From Bacteroidales bacterium (lineage in GTDB: Bacteria; Bacteroidota; Bacteroidia; Bacteroidales; VadinHA17): 5,633 bases of DNA. Where the stretch lies: contig JALOMK010000221.1 of the NCBI GenBank assembly GCA_025455505.1, positions 1 to 5,633 on the forward strand, written 5' to 3'. A program made the position numbers and the translations under genes. Shown here one piece after another: positions 1 to 5,633 of this stretch. How positions within the stretch are numbered: the first letter of the stretch is position 1; every line of letters starts with the position of its first letter. Under the pieces are notes generated by a model. It was not told where the DNA came from. It worked only from the letters and a program-made list of their open reading frames with translations, and did not search any database.

Positions 1-916
1 CCGAGCAGCATTTCAGGAAGGCGTGAACCTTCTTCCTTGGCATACGCGGAACAAACTTCAGGTTACCAAGACCTTCTGCAAGTGACACAAGGCGATCTTT
101 CTCACTTCCGTCGCCAAGCAGAATGAAGTGAATACCTTGAATTCCCCTGTCATTTATGAGCCTGGCCGCTTTCACAAGGGTATCAAGGGAATTGGAGCGT
201 CCGAATGCGCCAGCATATCCAATGATGAATCCATCTTCGGGAAAAATCGCCTTTCGCTCTTCTTCAGATAATTCCGAATCAGATCCGGCATCGTAAAGAT
301 CAAGTCCCTGTGGTATGCATGTAAAGTTGAAATCAGAGCCGATCCTTTTCCTGATGTGGAGGTCGGCCCTTGGCATTGTGGCTACTATATTGTCAGCCTT
401 CCTGTAACCTGTCTTTTCAATCCAGCCCAGCAGAATTACAAGAGGATTGTAGGGTGAATAGCCACCTATGTCAGTAAGGGTCAGCGGCCAGATATCGCGA
501 ATCTCAAAGATGAATTGTGATTTCGGGCTGCGCAACTTGAGGAACAGCCCGTTTATTACAGTAACCAGTGACAAGCTTGATACAACAATAATTCCCGGAA
601 GCTTTTTCTTTGGTACAGGGTAGAACAGAAGCAGAAAAGAGAAAATAAACCAGCTCAGGACTCTTTTAAGGCCTGCAGGGTTGGAATACCTGATCCCCCA
701 CACCCAGACAGTTTCCACACCGTTAATGTTTTCCCTTGTAAATAACCCCCTCAGCGAAGGCACTTTGTTAAGCTGGTAATTGCTCGGTGATGCAAACACG
801 GTGACTTCATAACCCAGCTTCAGGTATTCCTCTGCCAGCAGGAACTGCCTCGTACCATAGCCATATTGCCTTGGTGTGGCATAATGGCAGATAATCCATA
901 TCCTCTTATTTGTCAT
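1..916 (-). CDS. Family-4 glycosyltransferase, WbuB-like (3' end cut off by window edge)
   Basis: Transfers a sugar from an activated nucleotide donor to the growing lipid-linked glycan at the cytoplasmic face of the inner membrane; donor and acceptor cannot be read from sequence. The frame is open from ATG at 916 to the left edge, giving 305 residues of a family that usually has about 400. The N-terminal acceptor-side domain starts at about residue 5 (WIICHYATP) and has the WbuB-type signature FEIRDIWPLTL at 137-147. It is followed by GWIEKTGYRKADNIVATMPR (164-183) and IPQGLD (201-206). The donor-side Rossmann domain begins with IIGYAGAFGRSNSLD (231-245) and HFILLGDGSEKDRL (263-276). Hydrophobic stretches at about 86-101 and 107-125 suggest peripheral membrane contact. 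The EX7E donor-binding region should lie in the missing part. Its ATG shares one base with the preceding TGA stop (TGATG), so translation is probably coupled. WbuB itself is a FucNAc transferase, but that specificity should not be assumed here. Confidence 0.92.
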   Translation of the reverse strand, partial: MTNKRIWIICHYATPRQYGYGTRQFLLAEEYLKLGYEVTVFASPSNYQLNKVPSLRGLFTRENINGVETVWVWGIRYSNPAGLKRVLSWFIFSFLLLFYPVPKKKLPGIIVVSSLSLVTVINGLFLKLRSPKSQFIFEIRDIWPLTLTDIGGYSPYNPLVILLGWIEKTGYRKADNIVATMPRADLHIRKRIGSDFNFTCIPQGLDLYDAGSDSELSEEERKAIFPEDGFIIGYAGAFGRSNSLDTLVKAARLINDRGIQGIHFILLGDGSEKDRLVSLAEGLGNLKFVPRMPRKKVHAFLKCCS

Positions 917-1848
917 CAGTCCCAGAAATGCGGGTGAATCAGTATTATTACCTTTTTGCCGGCCGGTATTTTGTCGAAATCCTCAAGAGCCATGTGCCAC
1001 CTTCTGCCATCGGGCATTATTTTAACATCAGAGAAATTATAATCGGTGACAAGATAGTCGCCATCATATGTAAGCGCGTAATTTTCACGTTTGTCCTTTA
1101 TTATCTTAATCCCTTCTGATATGGGTTGTGGAAGGATTATCTCTTCCCCGGAAGCTTTCGCCTGAGACTGGCCCTGAACCAGGAAATCGCTGGCTTCAGT
1201 CATCTGATGCGGAGCTGTAATGGCAACTGATCCGGCTATCCTTATCCCATTGTCCCTGAGCCATGAAAGCTCGCCTTTCAGGAAAGGCCGGGGATCAATA
1301 TCATATACAAGCTGGAGCGTGACAAGGTCATTGTGAAATGACACTTCATGCCCGTATGCATCCTGTATTTTCTTGAGGAAATCAAGGACCCTGTTGTTCC
1401 TTTCAAAATGCCCTTTTGAGGTACTGCCGTAGTATTCAGCGGTGTGAAGAATGTAGAATGTTGACCGGATGCCGTATCTGTGCTCCCGGTAAGCAATTTT
1501 CATTGCTCCGTTCAGGTGCCTGTCGACATCGTGTCGCAGTGAAACAATGACCTTGTCAGGCGACCATGCAGATTCGAATTCCTCCTGTGTCACCATAATG
1601 TATCGTGATGAAGACGCCAGGTACTTCAGGAATTCCTCATACCTGACCAGGTTCAGATCAGGATCATTCATGTTCGGTACATTGCTGATTGCAACTCCCT
1701 CATTTATGTCTATTACTTTGTCATTGTCGAGAAGCAGGTGTTCATCGCGCTCGCATGCGGCAGCCTGTATAGCCAGGATTACGATGACTGCAATCCTGAA
1801 TGCGATCATGAACATGGCCTTAGTCAAGGCCTGCGTGTTTGCAATCAT
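916..1848 (-). CDS. NodB-fold (CE4-like) polysaccharide deacetylase, putative lipoprotein
   Basis: Predicted metal-dependent deacetylase of the NodB-like type found in surface-glycan loci. The substrate is unknown; an N-acetylated sugar of the local glycan is my inference. Visible motifs, numbered from the ATG at 1848, are RHDVD at 105-109 (catalytic and metal-binding Asp), GHEVSFHND at 166-174 (metal-binding His region, preceded by the AYREHRYGIRSTFYI strand) and the C-terminal LIHPHFWD at 303-310. The conserved pre-domain (YEEFLKYLASSSRYIMVTQ) lies at about 70-88. The first 32 residues hold a hydrophobic core (residues 19-28) ending in AAAC, a weak lipobox with Cys32, so the protein may be exported and lipidated. 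The start is uncertain. The ATG at 1848 lacks a Shine-Dalgarno site, while the ATG at 1809 (residue 14) has AAGG 8 nt upstream and gives a tighter signal peptide. The gene lies 49 bp after the glycosyltransferase and overlaps the next gene by one base. The fold is fairly certain; the activity and location are less so. Confidence 0.84.
   Translation of the reverse strand: MIANTQALTKAMFMIAFRIAVIVILAIQAAACERDEHLLLDNDKVIDINEGVAISNVPNMNDPDLNLVRYEEFLKYLASSSRYIMVTQEEFESAWSPDKVIVSLRHDVDRHLNGAMKIAYREHRYGIRSTFYILHTAEYYGSTSKGHFERNNRVLDFLKKIQDAYGHEVSFHNDLVTLQLVYDIDPRPFLKGELSWLRDNGIRIAGSVAITAPHQMTEASDFLVQGQSQAKASGEEIILPQPISEGIKIIKDKRENYALTYDGDYLVTDYNFSDVKIMPDGRRWHMALEDFDKIPAGKKVIILIHPHFWD
1816..1831 (-). 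promoter_or_regulatory. Inverted repeat over the deacetylase translation start region
   Basis: A perfect 6-bp inverted repeat with a 4-nt loop, GGCCTT-AGTC-AAGGCC, lies between the first (1848) and second (1815) possible ATG codons. In the transcript its 3' arm contains AAGG, the only Shine-Dalgarno-like sequence suited to the ATG at 1809, and directly abuts the ATG at 1815. If translation begins at 1815 or 1809, the hairpin would mask the ribosome site. If it begins at 1848, the hairpin is just coding sequence. A regulatory role is inference. Confidence 0.3.
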
Positions 1849-1879
1849 TAAAGAATTCTGAGGTAAGCATCCGTTGGGC

Positions 1880-1898
1880 AGCCGGAATCAGTCCGGCT
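1880..1898 (-). other. Intergenic hairpin after the glycosyltransferase stop
   Basis: A perfect 7-bp inverted repeat with a 5-nt loop, AGCCGGA-ATCAG-TCCGGCT, begins at the stop codon (TAA at 1900-1898) of the upstream glycosyltransferase. It is the main structure in the only sizeable gap (1849-1897) of the cluster. No T-run follows on the minus strand (next bases are GCCCAACGG), so it is not a standard intrinsic terminator. It may stabilise or process the transcript, or weaken read-through into the two downstream genes. Confidence 0.4.
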
Positions 1899-3016
1899 TA
1901 ATCCAGAATGGTTTTATAGAGTGAAAACAGAACCTTTTCCTGGGTTCCCCAGTTATAGTGCAATTGTACAGCTTTGAGTCCGTTTTGTCCCATCTCCTGG
2001 GCCCTCGCGGGATTCCGCAGAAGCCAGATGATAGCTTCAGAAATCTCCGACGGATTTTGAGGATTTACGCATAAACCGCAGTTGCTTTCCCCGATGATCT
2101 CTTTCCAGAGCGGAAAATCAGAAGCTATTACAGGCAGTGCTGCTGCCATGTATTCAAACAATTTTACAGGAAGTGACTCAGGATAACCCGGTCCGGGATG
2201 CAGAGTCACAAGTCCTGCTCTTGAGTTGTGAAGTATGTTCTCCACTGTTTTCCGATCGGCATGACCGAAGAAATTCACCTTAGCCCATCCTTTCATCCTC
2301 ATTATTTCATTTTCGAAAGCGGTGCTTTCAAATGAACCGGCAAGGTTAAGTCTCACATCATCCCCGGCTTCCTCAAGAGCTTTGATTATTTCACGCAGGC
2401 CTCTTGCCCCGGTCAGGCCGCCGACATAACACAGGTTATCAGCCCTGCCATTGTAAGGAGGAGGAACACCGAACTCCGTCATTAAAGCATAATTGCATGC
2501 TATTACTACATTTTTGTTATACATGCGGAACCGGTTTGCAATAAACGGAGTAGCTGCCACTATGGCGCTTAACCTGCGGGAAAAGATTCGCTCCGCCCAA
2601 TCTGCAAGGGCAGGAATTACAGGTCGTATGATGGAGCTGATGTGCTTTTTCCTCTTAATCTGCCGGGGAAGGTCCTCATGCACGTCATATATGACTTTCT
2701 TTCCCCTTTGACGAAGAAGATATCCTGCAATCAATAATTCAGGGTCATGTATGTGATATATCTCACAATCAAGCTCAATTGATTTCCTGTAAGCCCGCAA
2801 GACTGTATTGATTATGCGCTTAAGGAGGGAAGAGTCTCTGAGGCCCGCATCAATTATATTGACACCGTCAAGGACCTGGTCGCCTTTGCCGTCAGCAACA
2901 ACAAGGTATACCCTGTAAGCTGTTGCAAGGCTCCGGCATTCCTTATGAAATATCCGCACATCAGTCCTTTTATGGACTGTTGTAATATGACAAACAGAAG
3001 GTTCAATAAGCGACAT
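1898..3016 (-). CDS. Family-4 glycosyltransferase, surface polysaccharide synthesis
   Basis: Retaining GT4-type enzyme of about 372 residues that adds one sugar to the glycan repeat in the cytoplasm; its sugar specificity is unknown. From the ATG at 3016, the N-terminal domain starts with CHITTVHKRTDVRIFHKEC (9-27), a start region typical of this family. It continues with YHIHDPELL (87-95) and VIYDVHEDLPRQI (108-120). The donor-binding domain has CYVGGLTGARGL, then an EX7E motif, ESLPVKLFE, at 280-288, followed by YMAAALPVIASDFP. The protein appears complete. The frame is open back to an ATG at 3082, but those 22 extra residues only read across the asnB end out of frame and do not fit the family. 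The ATG at 3016 has GGGAGG 9 nt upstream. It overlaps the end of asnB by 14 bp, consistent with translational coupling in one operon. Confidence 0.92.
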   Translation of the reverse strand: MSLIEPSVCHITTVHKRTDVRIFHKECRSLATAYRVYLVVADGKGDQVLDGVNIIDAGLRDSSLLKRIINTVLRAYRKSIELDCEIYHIHDPELLIAGYLLRQRGKKVIYDVHEDLPRQIKRKKHISSIIRPVIPALADWAERIFSRRLSAIVAATPFIANRFRMYNKNVVIACNYALMTEFGVPPPYNGRADNLCYVGGLTGARGLREIIKALEEAGDDVRLNLAGSFESTAFENEIMRMKGWAKVNFFGHADRKTVENILHNSRAGLVTLHPGPGYPESLPVKLFEYMAAALPVIASDFPLWKEIIGESNCGLCVNPQNPSEISEAIIWLLRNPARAQEMGQNGLKAVQLHYNWGTQEKVLFSLYKTILD

Positions 3017-4823
3017 CAAACAATTCCTCCCATCTTGCAATGTTAAACAGTCTCCATTTGACGCGCAGATCAAGTTTTTCAAATGAGCCTCTGAGCCTGT
3101 CAGTATATGTAACAGCTTCGAGGATTTTTGAACGGCTGATTGTCTCCTGCATTACGTCATTCATTTCTCCAAGCCATGTCTTTTCCGGGGCGTTTAACCC
3201 AAGTTTGTCTTTTCTCCATAGGATTGAAGGCGGTACCGAGCCTTTCATTGACACGCGAAGCAGGTACTTTGTCCAGCCATCCTTAATCTTATAATTATCA
3301 TTTACAGACAATGCAGTTTCGAGAACCCTGAAATCGAGAAATGGCAGCCGTGCTTCTACCGATTGGCTCATTGAATTCCTGTCCTCGTACTTCAGTAGGT
3401 GCGGAAGCTGCATTTTGGTTATTTCAAGTTGCTGGAGCTTGCCTATATCCTTGTATGCCATGGCATTTTCAACAAGCAGGCCCTTGTTCAAACTCATAAA
3501 GAATGAATCCCTTACAAAGAAGAACCTGTTGCGAAGACGCCTGATCCTTACTCCCGGGATTGTGAAGTAGAGGATATACATGAATAAGCCTCCTGCTGAA
3601 AGTTTTGACCTCATGAAGGACAGTAAAAACCCCGTTGTTCCCTTTAAAATTCCTTTTGAAAGTAAAAAAGCCGGATAATACCTTTCATATCCCAGAAGAA
3701 TTTCATCACCTCCCTGTCCGTCGAGCATGACAGTACATCCCCTCTCCCTCGCTTCCCTGAATACCCTGTACTGCATATATACAGATGGGCTTCCGAATGG
3801 TTCTTCCTGGATCTTTATTATTTCATCGATATCCCGGATAAACTCCCCGGAAACCGGTGTAACCGTATGCCAGTCAAGGTTACTTTCCGAAGCAACAAGG
3901 GCAGCATGGCTGCTTTCGTCGAGCTGAGGCTCCGTTGAACGGGCTGTAATTGCACTGAACCGGTTTCCTTCATCCTTTGAATAATGCTTTGCTGCCAGGG
4001 AGGCGACCGATGAACTGTCTATCCCTCCGCTCAGGCAGGTCCCTACCTTTACGTCGGAACGCAGCCGGAGTTTAACAGCATCCTCAAATACCTTTCTGAA
4101 CTCTGCAGCAGAATCGGCCTCCGTAAGCCCTTTGATCCGATCGTTGATCCTGATTGAATAGTACCTTGTGATTTTATAGACATTTTTTCGCAGGTCATAA
4201 ACAAGCGAATGTGAAGGAGGCAACTTCCTTATTCCCGAGAAAAAGGTCTCATCGGAACAGTCATCAAGGCCGGCGATAAGGTAATCGGCCATTACAGACC
4301 TGTTTACCTTTCTTTCAGGAATAAAAGGGAGTAGTTGCCTTATCTCTGAACCGAAAGCAAAACGTGCTCCTGAATCGGAATAATAAAAAGGCTTCACACC
4401 GAACCTGTCGCGGCTGCAGAATATCAGCCCATTCAACTTGTCATAAAGGGCAAAGGCCCACATCCCGTTAAACCTTTTCACGCAGTCAGTGCTGTAACAG
4501 TCATAAGCTGCCAGAATCACCTCTGTGTCGGATGAGGAATTGAATTCATAGCCTTTTGATTTCAGCTCATCGCGCAATTCGATATAGTTGTAGATCTCGC
4601 CATTATAAGTAATCACCAGGCGGTCTTTATATGACATGGGTTGTTTACCTGTCTCGCCAAGATCAATAATGGCAAGCCGCCTGTGACCGAGTGCAAAGGA
4701 TGCACCGAACCAGCTTCCCTCCCCGTCAGGCCCGCGATGGGATATCGCATTGTTCATTGCCTTGATCTCAGCTGCTTCAACCGCCAGATCCTGTTTGTTT
4801 ATTATGCCGCTTATGCCACACAT
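3003..4823 (-). CDS. asnB: AsnB-type glutamine-hydrolysing amidotransferase (asparagine synthase family)
   Basis: Two-domain enzyme of 606 residues, the usual family length. The N-terminal class II glutaminase domain has nucleophile Cys2 exposed after Met removal (MCGISG), RGPDG (30-34), Arg49, the NGE triad (74-76) and Asp99. The synthetase domain has the ATP pyrophosphatase loop SGGIDSS (265-271), DGQGGDE (368-374), and YEDRNSMSQSVEARLPFLD (479-497). All key residues are present, so the enzyme should hydrolyse glutamine and use ATP to amidate a carboxylate. In E. coli AsnB that substrate is aspartate. In surface-glycan loci such proteins are thought to amidate a uronic acid or similar sugar, and the context favours that, though a plain asparagine synthetase is not excluded. 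The segment at about 384-445 is unusually hydrophobic and basic (for example LFMYILYFTIPGV at 413-425) and may aid membrane association. The ATG lies 12 bp after hisF with only a weak ribosome site; the stop overlaps the next gene. Confidence 0.94.
   Translation of the reverse strand: MCGISGIINKQDLAVEAAEIKAMNNAISHRGPDGEGSWFGASFALGHRRLAIIDLGETGKQPMSYKDRLVITYNGEIYNYIELRDELKSKGYEFNSSSDTEVILAAYDCYSTDCVKRFNGMWAFALYDKLNGLIFCSRDRFGVKPFYYSDSGARFAFGSEIRQLLPFIPERKVNRSVMADYLIAGLDDCSDETFFSGIRKLPPSHSLVYDLRKNVYKITRYYSIRINDRIKGLTEADSAAEFRKVFEDAVKLRLRSDVKVGTCLSGGIDSSSVASLAAKHYSKDEGNRFSAITARSTEPQLDESSHAALVASESNLDWHTVTPVSGEFIRDIDEIIKIQEEPFGSPSVYMQYRVFREARERGCTVMLDGQGGDEILLGYERYYPAFLLSKGILKGTTGFLLSFMRSKLSAGGLFMYILYFTIPGVRIRRLRNRFFFVRDSFFMSLNKGLLVENAMAYKDIGKLQQLEITKMQLPHLLKYEDRNSMSQSVEARLPFLDFRVLETALSVNDNYKIKDGWTKYLLRVSMKGSVPPSILWRKDKLGLNAPEKTWLGEMNDVMQETISRSKILEAVTYTDRLRGSFEKLDLRVKWRLFNIARWEELFDVAY
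3026..3031 (-). promoter_or_regulatory. Strong Shine-Dalgarno site fixing the glycosyltransferase start
   Basis: GGGAGG followed by AA lies 9 nt upstream of the ATG at 3016, inside the last codons of asnB. It is the clearest ribosome binding site in the window and decides between the starts at 3082 and 3016. The other junctions here have weak or no such site. Confidence 0.75.
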
Positions 4824-4835
4824 TGATCCGGGAAT

Positions 4836-5603
4836 CTAATTGCTTTCAGGGAAAATCCTGCCGATATCATCCCTTGAGGGATAGCTTATCAGGACACCTT
4901 TATGCCTGCCGTGAAAAACAAAGAAACTTCCTCCTGCAATTGCACTTGCACCACTGTCCCAGGCCTCGCGGAAATGCTGCAGGCTTCCTGCCCCTCCGCA
5001 TGCAATAACGGGTATTGAAACAGCTGCCGATATACTTGCAATAAGCTCAGTGTCGTAGCCCTTCATCTCCCCGTCATTGCTTATAGAGTGTAAAAGCAGT
5101 TCTCCTGCTCCTCTCTGTTCCATTTCACGGGCATATTCAACTGGCCTGGCTTTAAGGGTTTTCCGTCCGGACATGTAACATACTTCATGCTTCCCTGTCC
5201 AGTTCCTTCGCACATCGATTGAAACCACCACTGACGAGCTTCCGAATTGCAGTGCAGCTTCATCAACAAAGGAAGGGTTTTCTGCAGCAACAGTGTTTAC
5301 GGCAATCTTTTCAACACCCGAGTATATAATCTTCCTTATGTCGTCTGTCGACCTTATCCCCCCTCCATAGCAAAGAGGCATGAAACACTGGCTTGCAATG
5401 TCAGCAATCATGCTGAAGGGAATCTGCATATTACCGGCTGAGGCATTGAAGTTGAGAAGAATTATCTCATCGACTTCCTTTGTATTGAATACCCTGACAG
5501 CATTCATTGGATCCCCTATATACACGGGATCCCTGAACTTAACAGTCTTGTACAGGCCGTTGTTCTTAAGCAACAATACAGGGATTATCCTTGGCAAAGC
5601 CAT
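4836..5603 (-). CDS. wbuZ: HisF-like amidation subunit, WbuZ/HisF2 type
   Basis: TIM-barrel protein of 255 residues, related to the cyclase subunit of imidazole glycerol phosphate synthase. It belongs to the surface-glycan branch, which works with a HisH-type glutaminase and a WbpG-type N-acetyl-sugar amidotransferase to make acetamidino sugars. The branch signature RIIPVLLLKNNGLYKTVKF (5-23) replaces the histidine-pathway RIIACLDVKDG. As a result catalytic Asp11 is Leu, whereas Asp130 (VVVSIDVRR) is kept. Phosphate-binding loops are present: CYGGGI (78-83), VNT (102-104) and ACGGAGS (201-207). The C-terminal FVFHGRHKGVLISYP (228-242) is typical of the branch. Position 51, usually Asp in FLDI, is Asn here (LLNFNAS). 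The frame is open to the window edge, with a TTG at 5621, but family alignment places the start at ATG 5603. That ATG lies 1 nt after a stop in another frame. A role in histidine synthesis is unlikely given Leu11 and the neighbours. Confidence 0.92.
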   Translation of the reverse strand: MALPRIIPVLLLKNNGLYKTVKFRDPVYIGDPMNAVRVFNTKEVDEIILLNFNASAGNMQIPFSMIADIASQCFMPLCYGGGIRSTDDIRKIIYSGVEKIAVNTVAAENPSFVDEAALQFGSSSVVVSIDVRRNWTGKHEVCYMSGRKTLKARPVEYAREMEQRGAGELLLHSISNDGEMKGYDTELIASISAAVSIPVIACGGAGSLQHFREAWDSGASAIAGGSFFVFHGRHKGVLISYPSRDDIGRIFPESN

Positions 5604-5604
5604 T

Positions 5605-5633
5605 TCAGAAGCTGTAAGCAAAATTTTTAAGTA
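5605..5633 (-). CDS. Probable C-terminal end of a HisH-type glutaminase subunit (partial)
   Basis: One minus-strand frame entering from the right edge reads LKNFAYSF and stops at TGA (5607-5605), one base before the hisF ATG. The two edge bases (TA) end a codon that must be Leu, Ile or Val or, if the next upstream base is missing, cannot be fixed. HisH proteins commonly end in LLKNF plus a few residues, and in surface-glycan loci the hisH gene often directly precedes hisF. The call rests on eight codons and on context, so it is tentative. A second frame has a stop at 5629-5627 and could instead be the end of the upstream gene. Confidence 0.45.

Noticed and set aside
910..1119. A 69-residue plus-strand open frame opposite the deacetylase C-terminus.
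   Set aside because: It is antisense to the conserved C-terminal region of the deacetylase and has no ribosome site or domain that I can recognise.
1278..1496. A 72-residue minus-strand frame inside the deacetylase, containing a KGILKGTTG string also seen in AsnB.
   Set aside because: It is in a different frame within the conserved deacetylase domain. The shared string reflects the short DNA near-repeat and is not evidence of a gene.
1547..1861. A 104-residue plus-strand open frame opposite the deacetylase N-terminus.
   Set aside because: It lies wholly antisense to a gene with clear domain motifs, has low-complexity Ser/Arg-rich composition and no recognisable domain.
1880..1898. Intrinsic transcription terminator after the central glycosyltransferase.
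   Set aside because: The stem is perfect but short and no T-tract follows on the minus strand, so it is listed only as a hairpin.
4836..5603. Housekeeping histidine-biosynthesis hisF.
   Set aside because: Catalytic Asp11 is Leu, the N-terminal signature is that of the glycan-locus branch, and the neighbours are glycosyltransferases and AsnB, with no histidine genes.
5604..5621. Extended hisF start at TTG 5621.
   Set aside because: The six added residues do not fit the family, whose members begin a few residues before RIIP; the ATG at 5603 fits exactly.

Overview
The window is a compact run of polysaccharide-biosynthesis genes (O-antigen, capsule or similar surface glycan), all read from the minus strand. 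In transcription order, from high to low coordinates, it holds: the last few codons of a probable hisH-type glutaminase subunit; a HisF-like sugar-amidation subunit of the WbuZ/HisF2 type; an AsnB-type glutamine-dependent amidotransferase; a family-4 glycosyltransferase; a NodB-fold polysaccharide deacetylase with a putative lipoprotein signal; and a WbuB-type family-4 glycosyltransferase cut off by the left edge. Genes overlap or lie 1-12 bp apart, except for one 49-bp gap. That gap carries a perfect 7-bp-stem hairpin with no T-tract. I see no tRNA, rRNA, CRISPR array, insertion sequence or recognisable promoter, and no gene-free stretch above 300 bp.

The genes fit one theme: building and decorating a nitrogen-rich surface glycan. 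HisH/HisF pairs in O-antigen loci are known to make ammonia from glutamine and channel it to a WbpG-type N-acetyl-sugar amidotransferase, which forms acetamidino sugars. No WbpG homologue lies in this window, so I infer it would sit upstream, beyond the right edge. The AsnB-like protein is a second glutamine-dependent nitrogen donor and probably forms an amide on a sugar carboxylate. The two glycosyltransferases would add sugars to the lipid-linked repeat unit. The deacetylase could remove acetyl groups, possibly outside the cytoplasm.

The organism cannot be fixed from this piece. Moderate GC, frequent AGG/AGA arginine codons, mostly weak Shine-Dalgarno sites and the style of the encoded proteins suggest a Bacteroidota-type genome, but this is an inference with low certainty. 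Two starts were moved inward from the longest reading frame: hisF to 5603 and the central glycosyltransferase to 3016. I found no wholly new system. The most notable points are the HisF active-site substitutions, the pairing of two nitrogen-transfer modules, and the apparently exported deacetylase with a hairpin over its start region.
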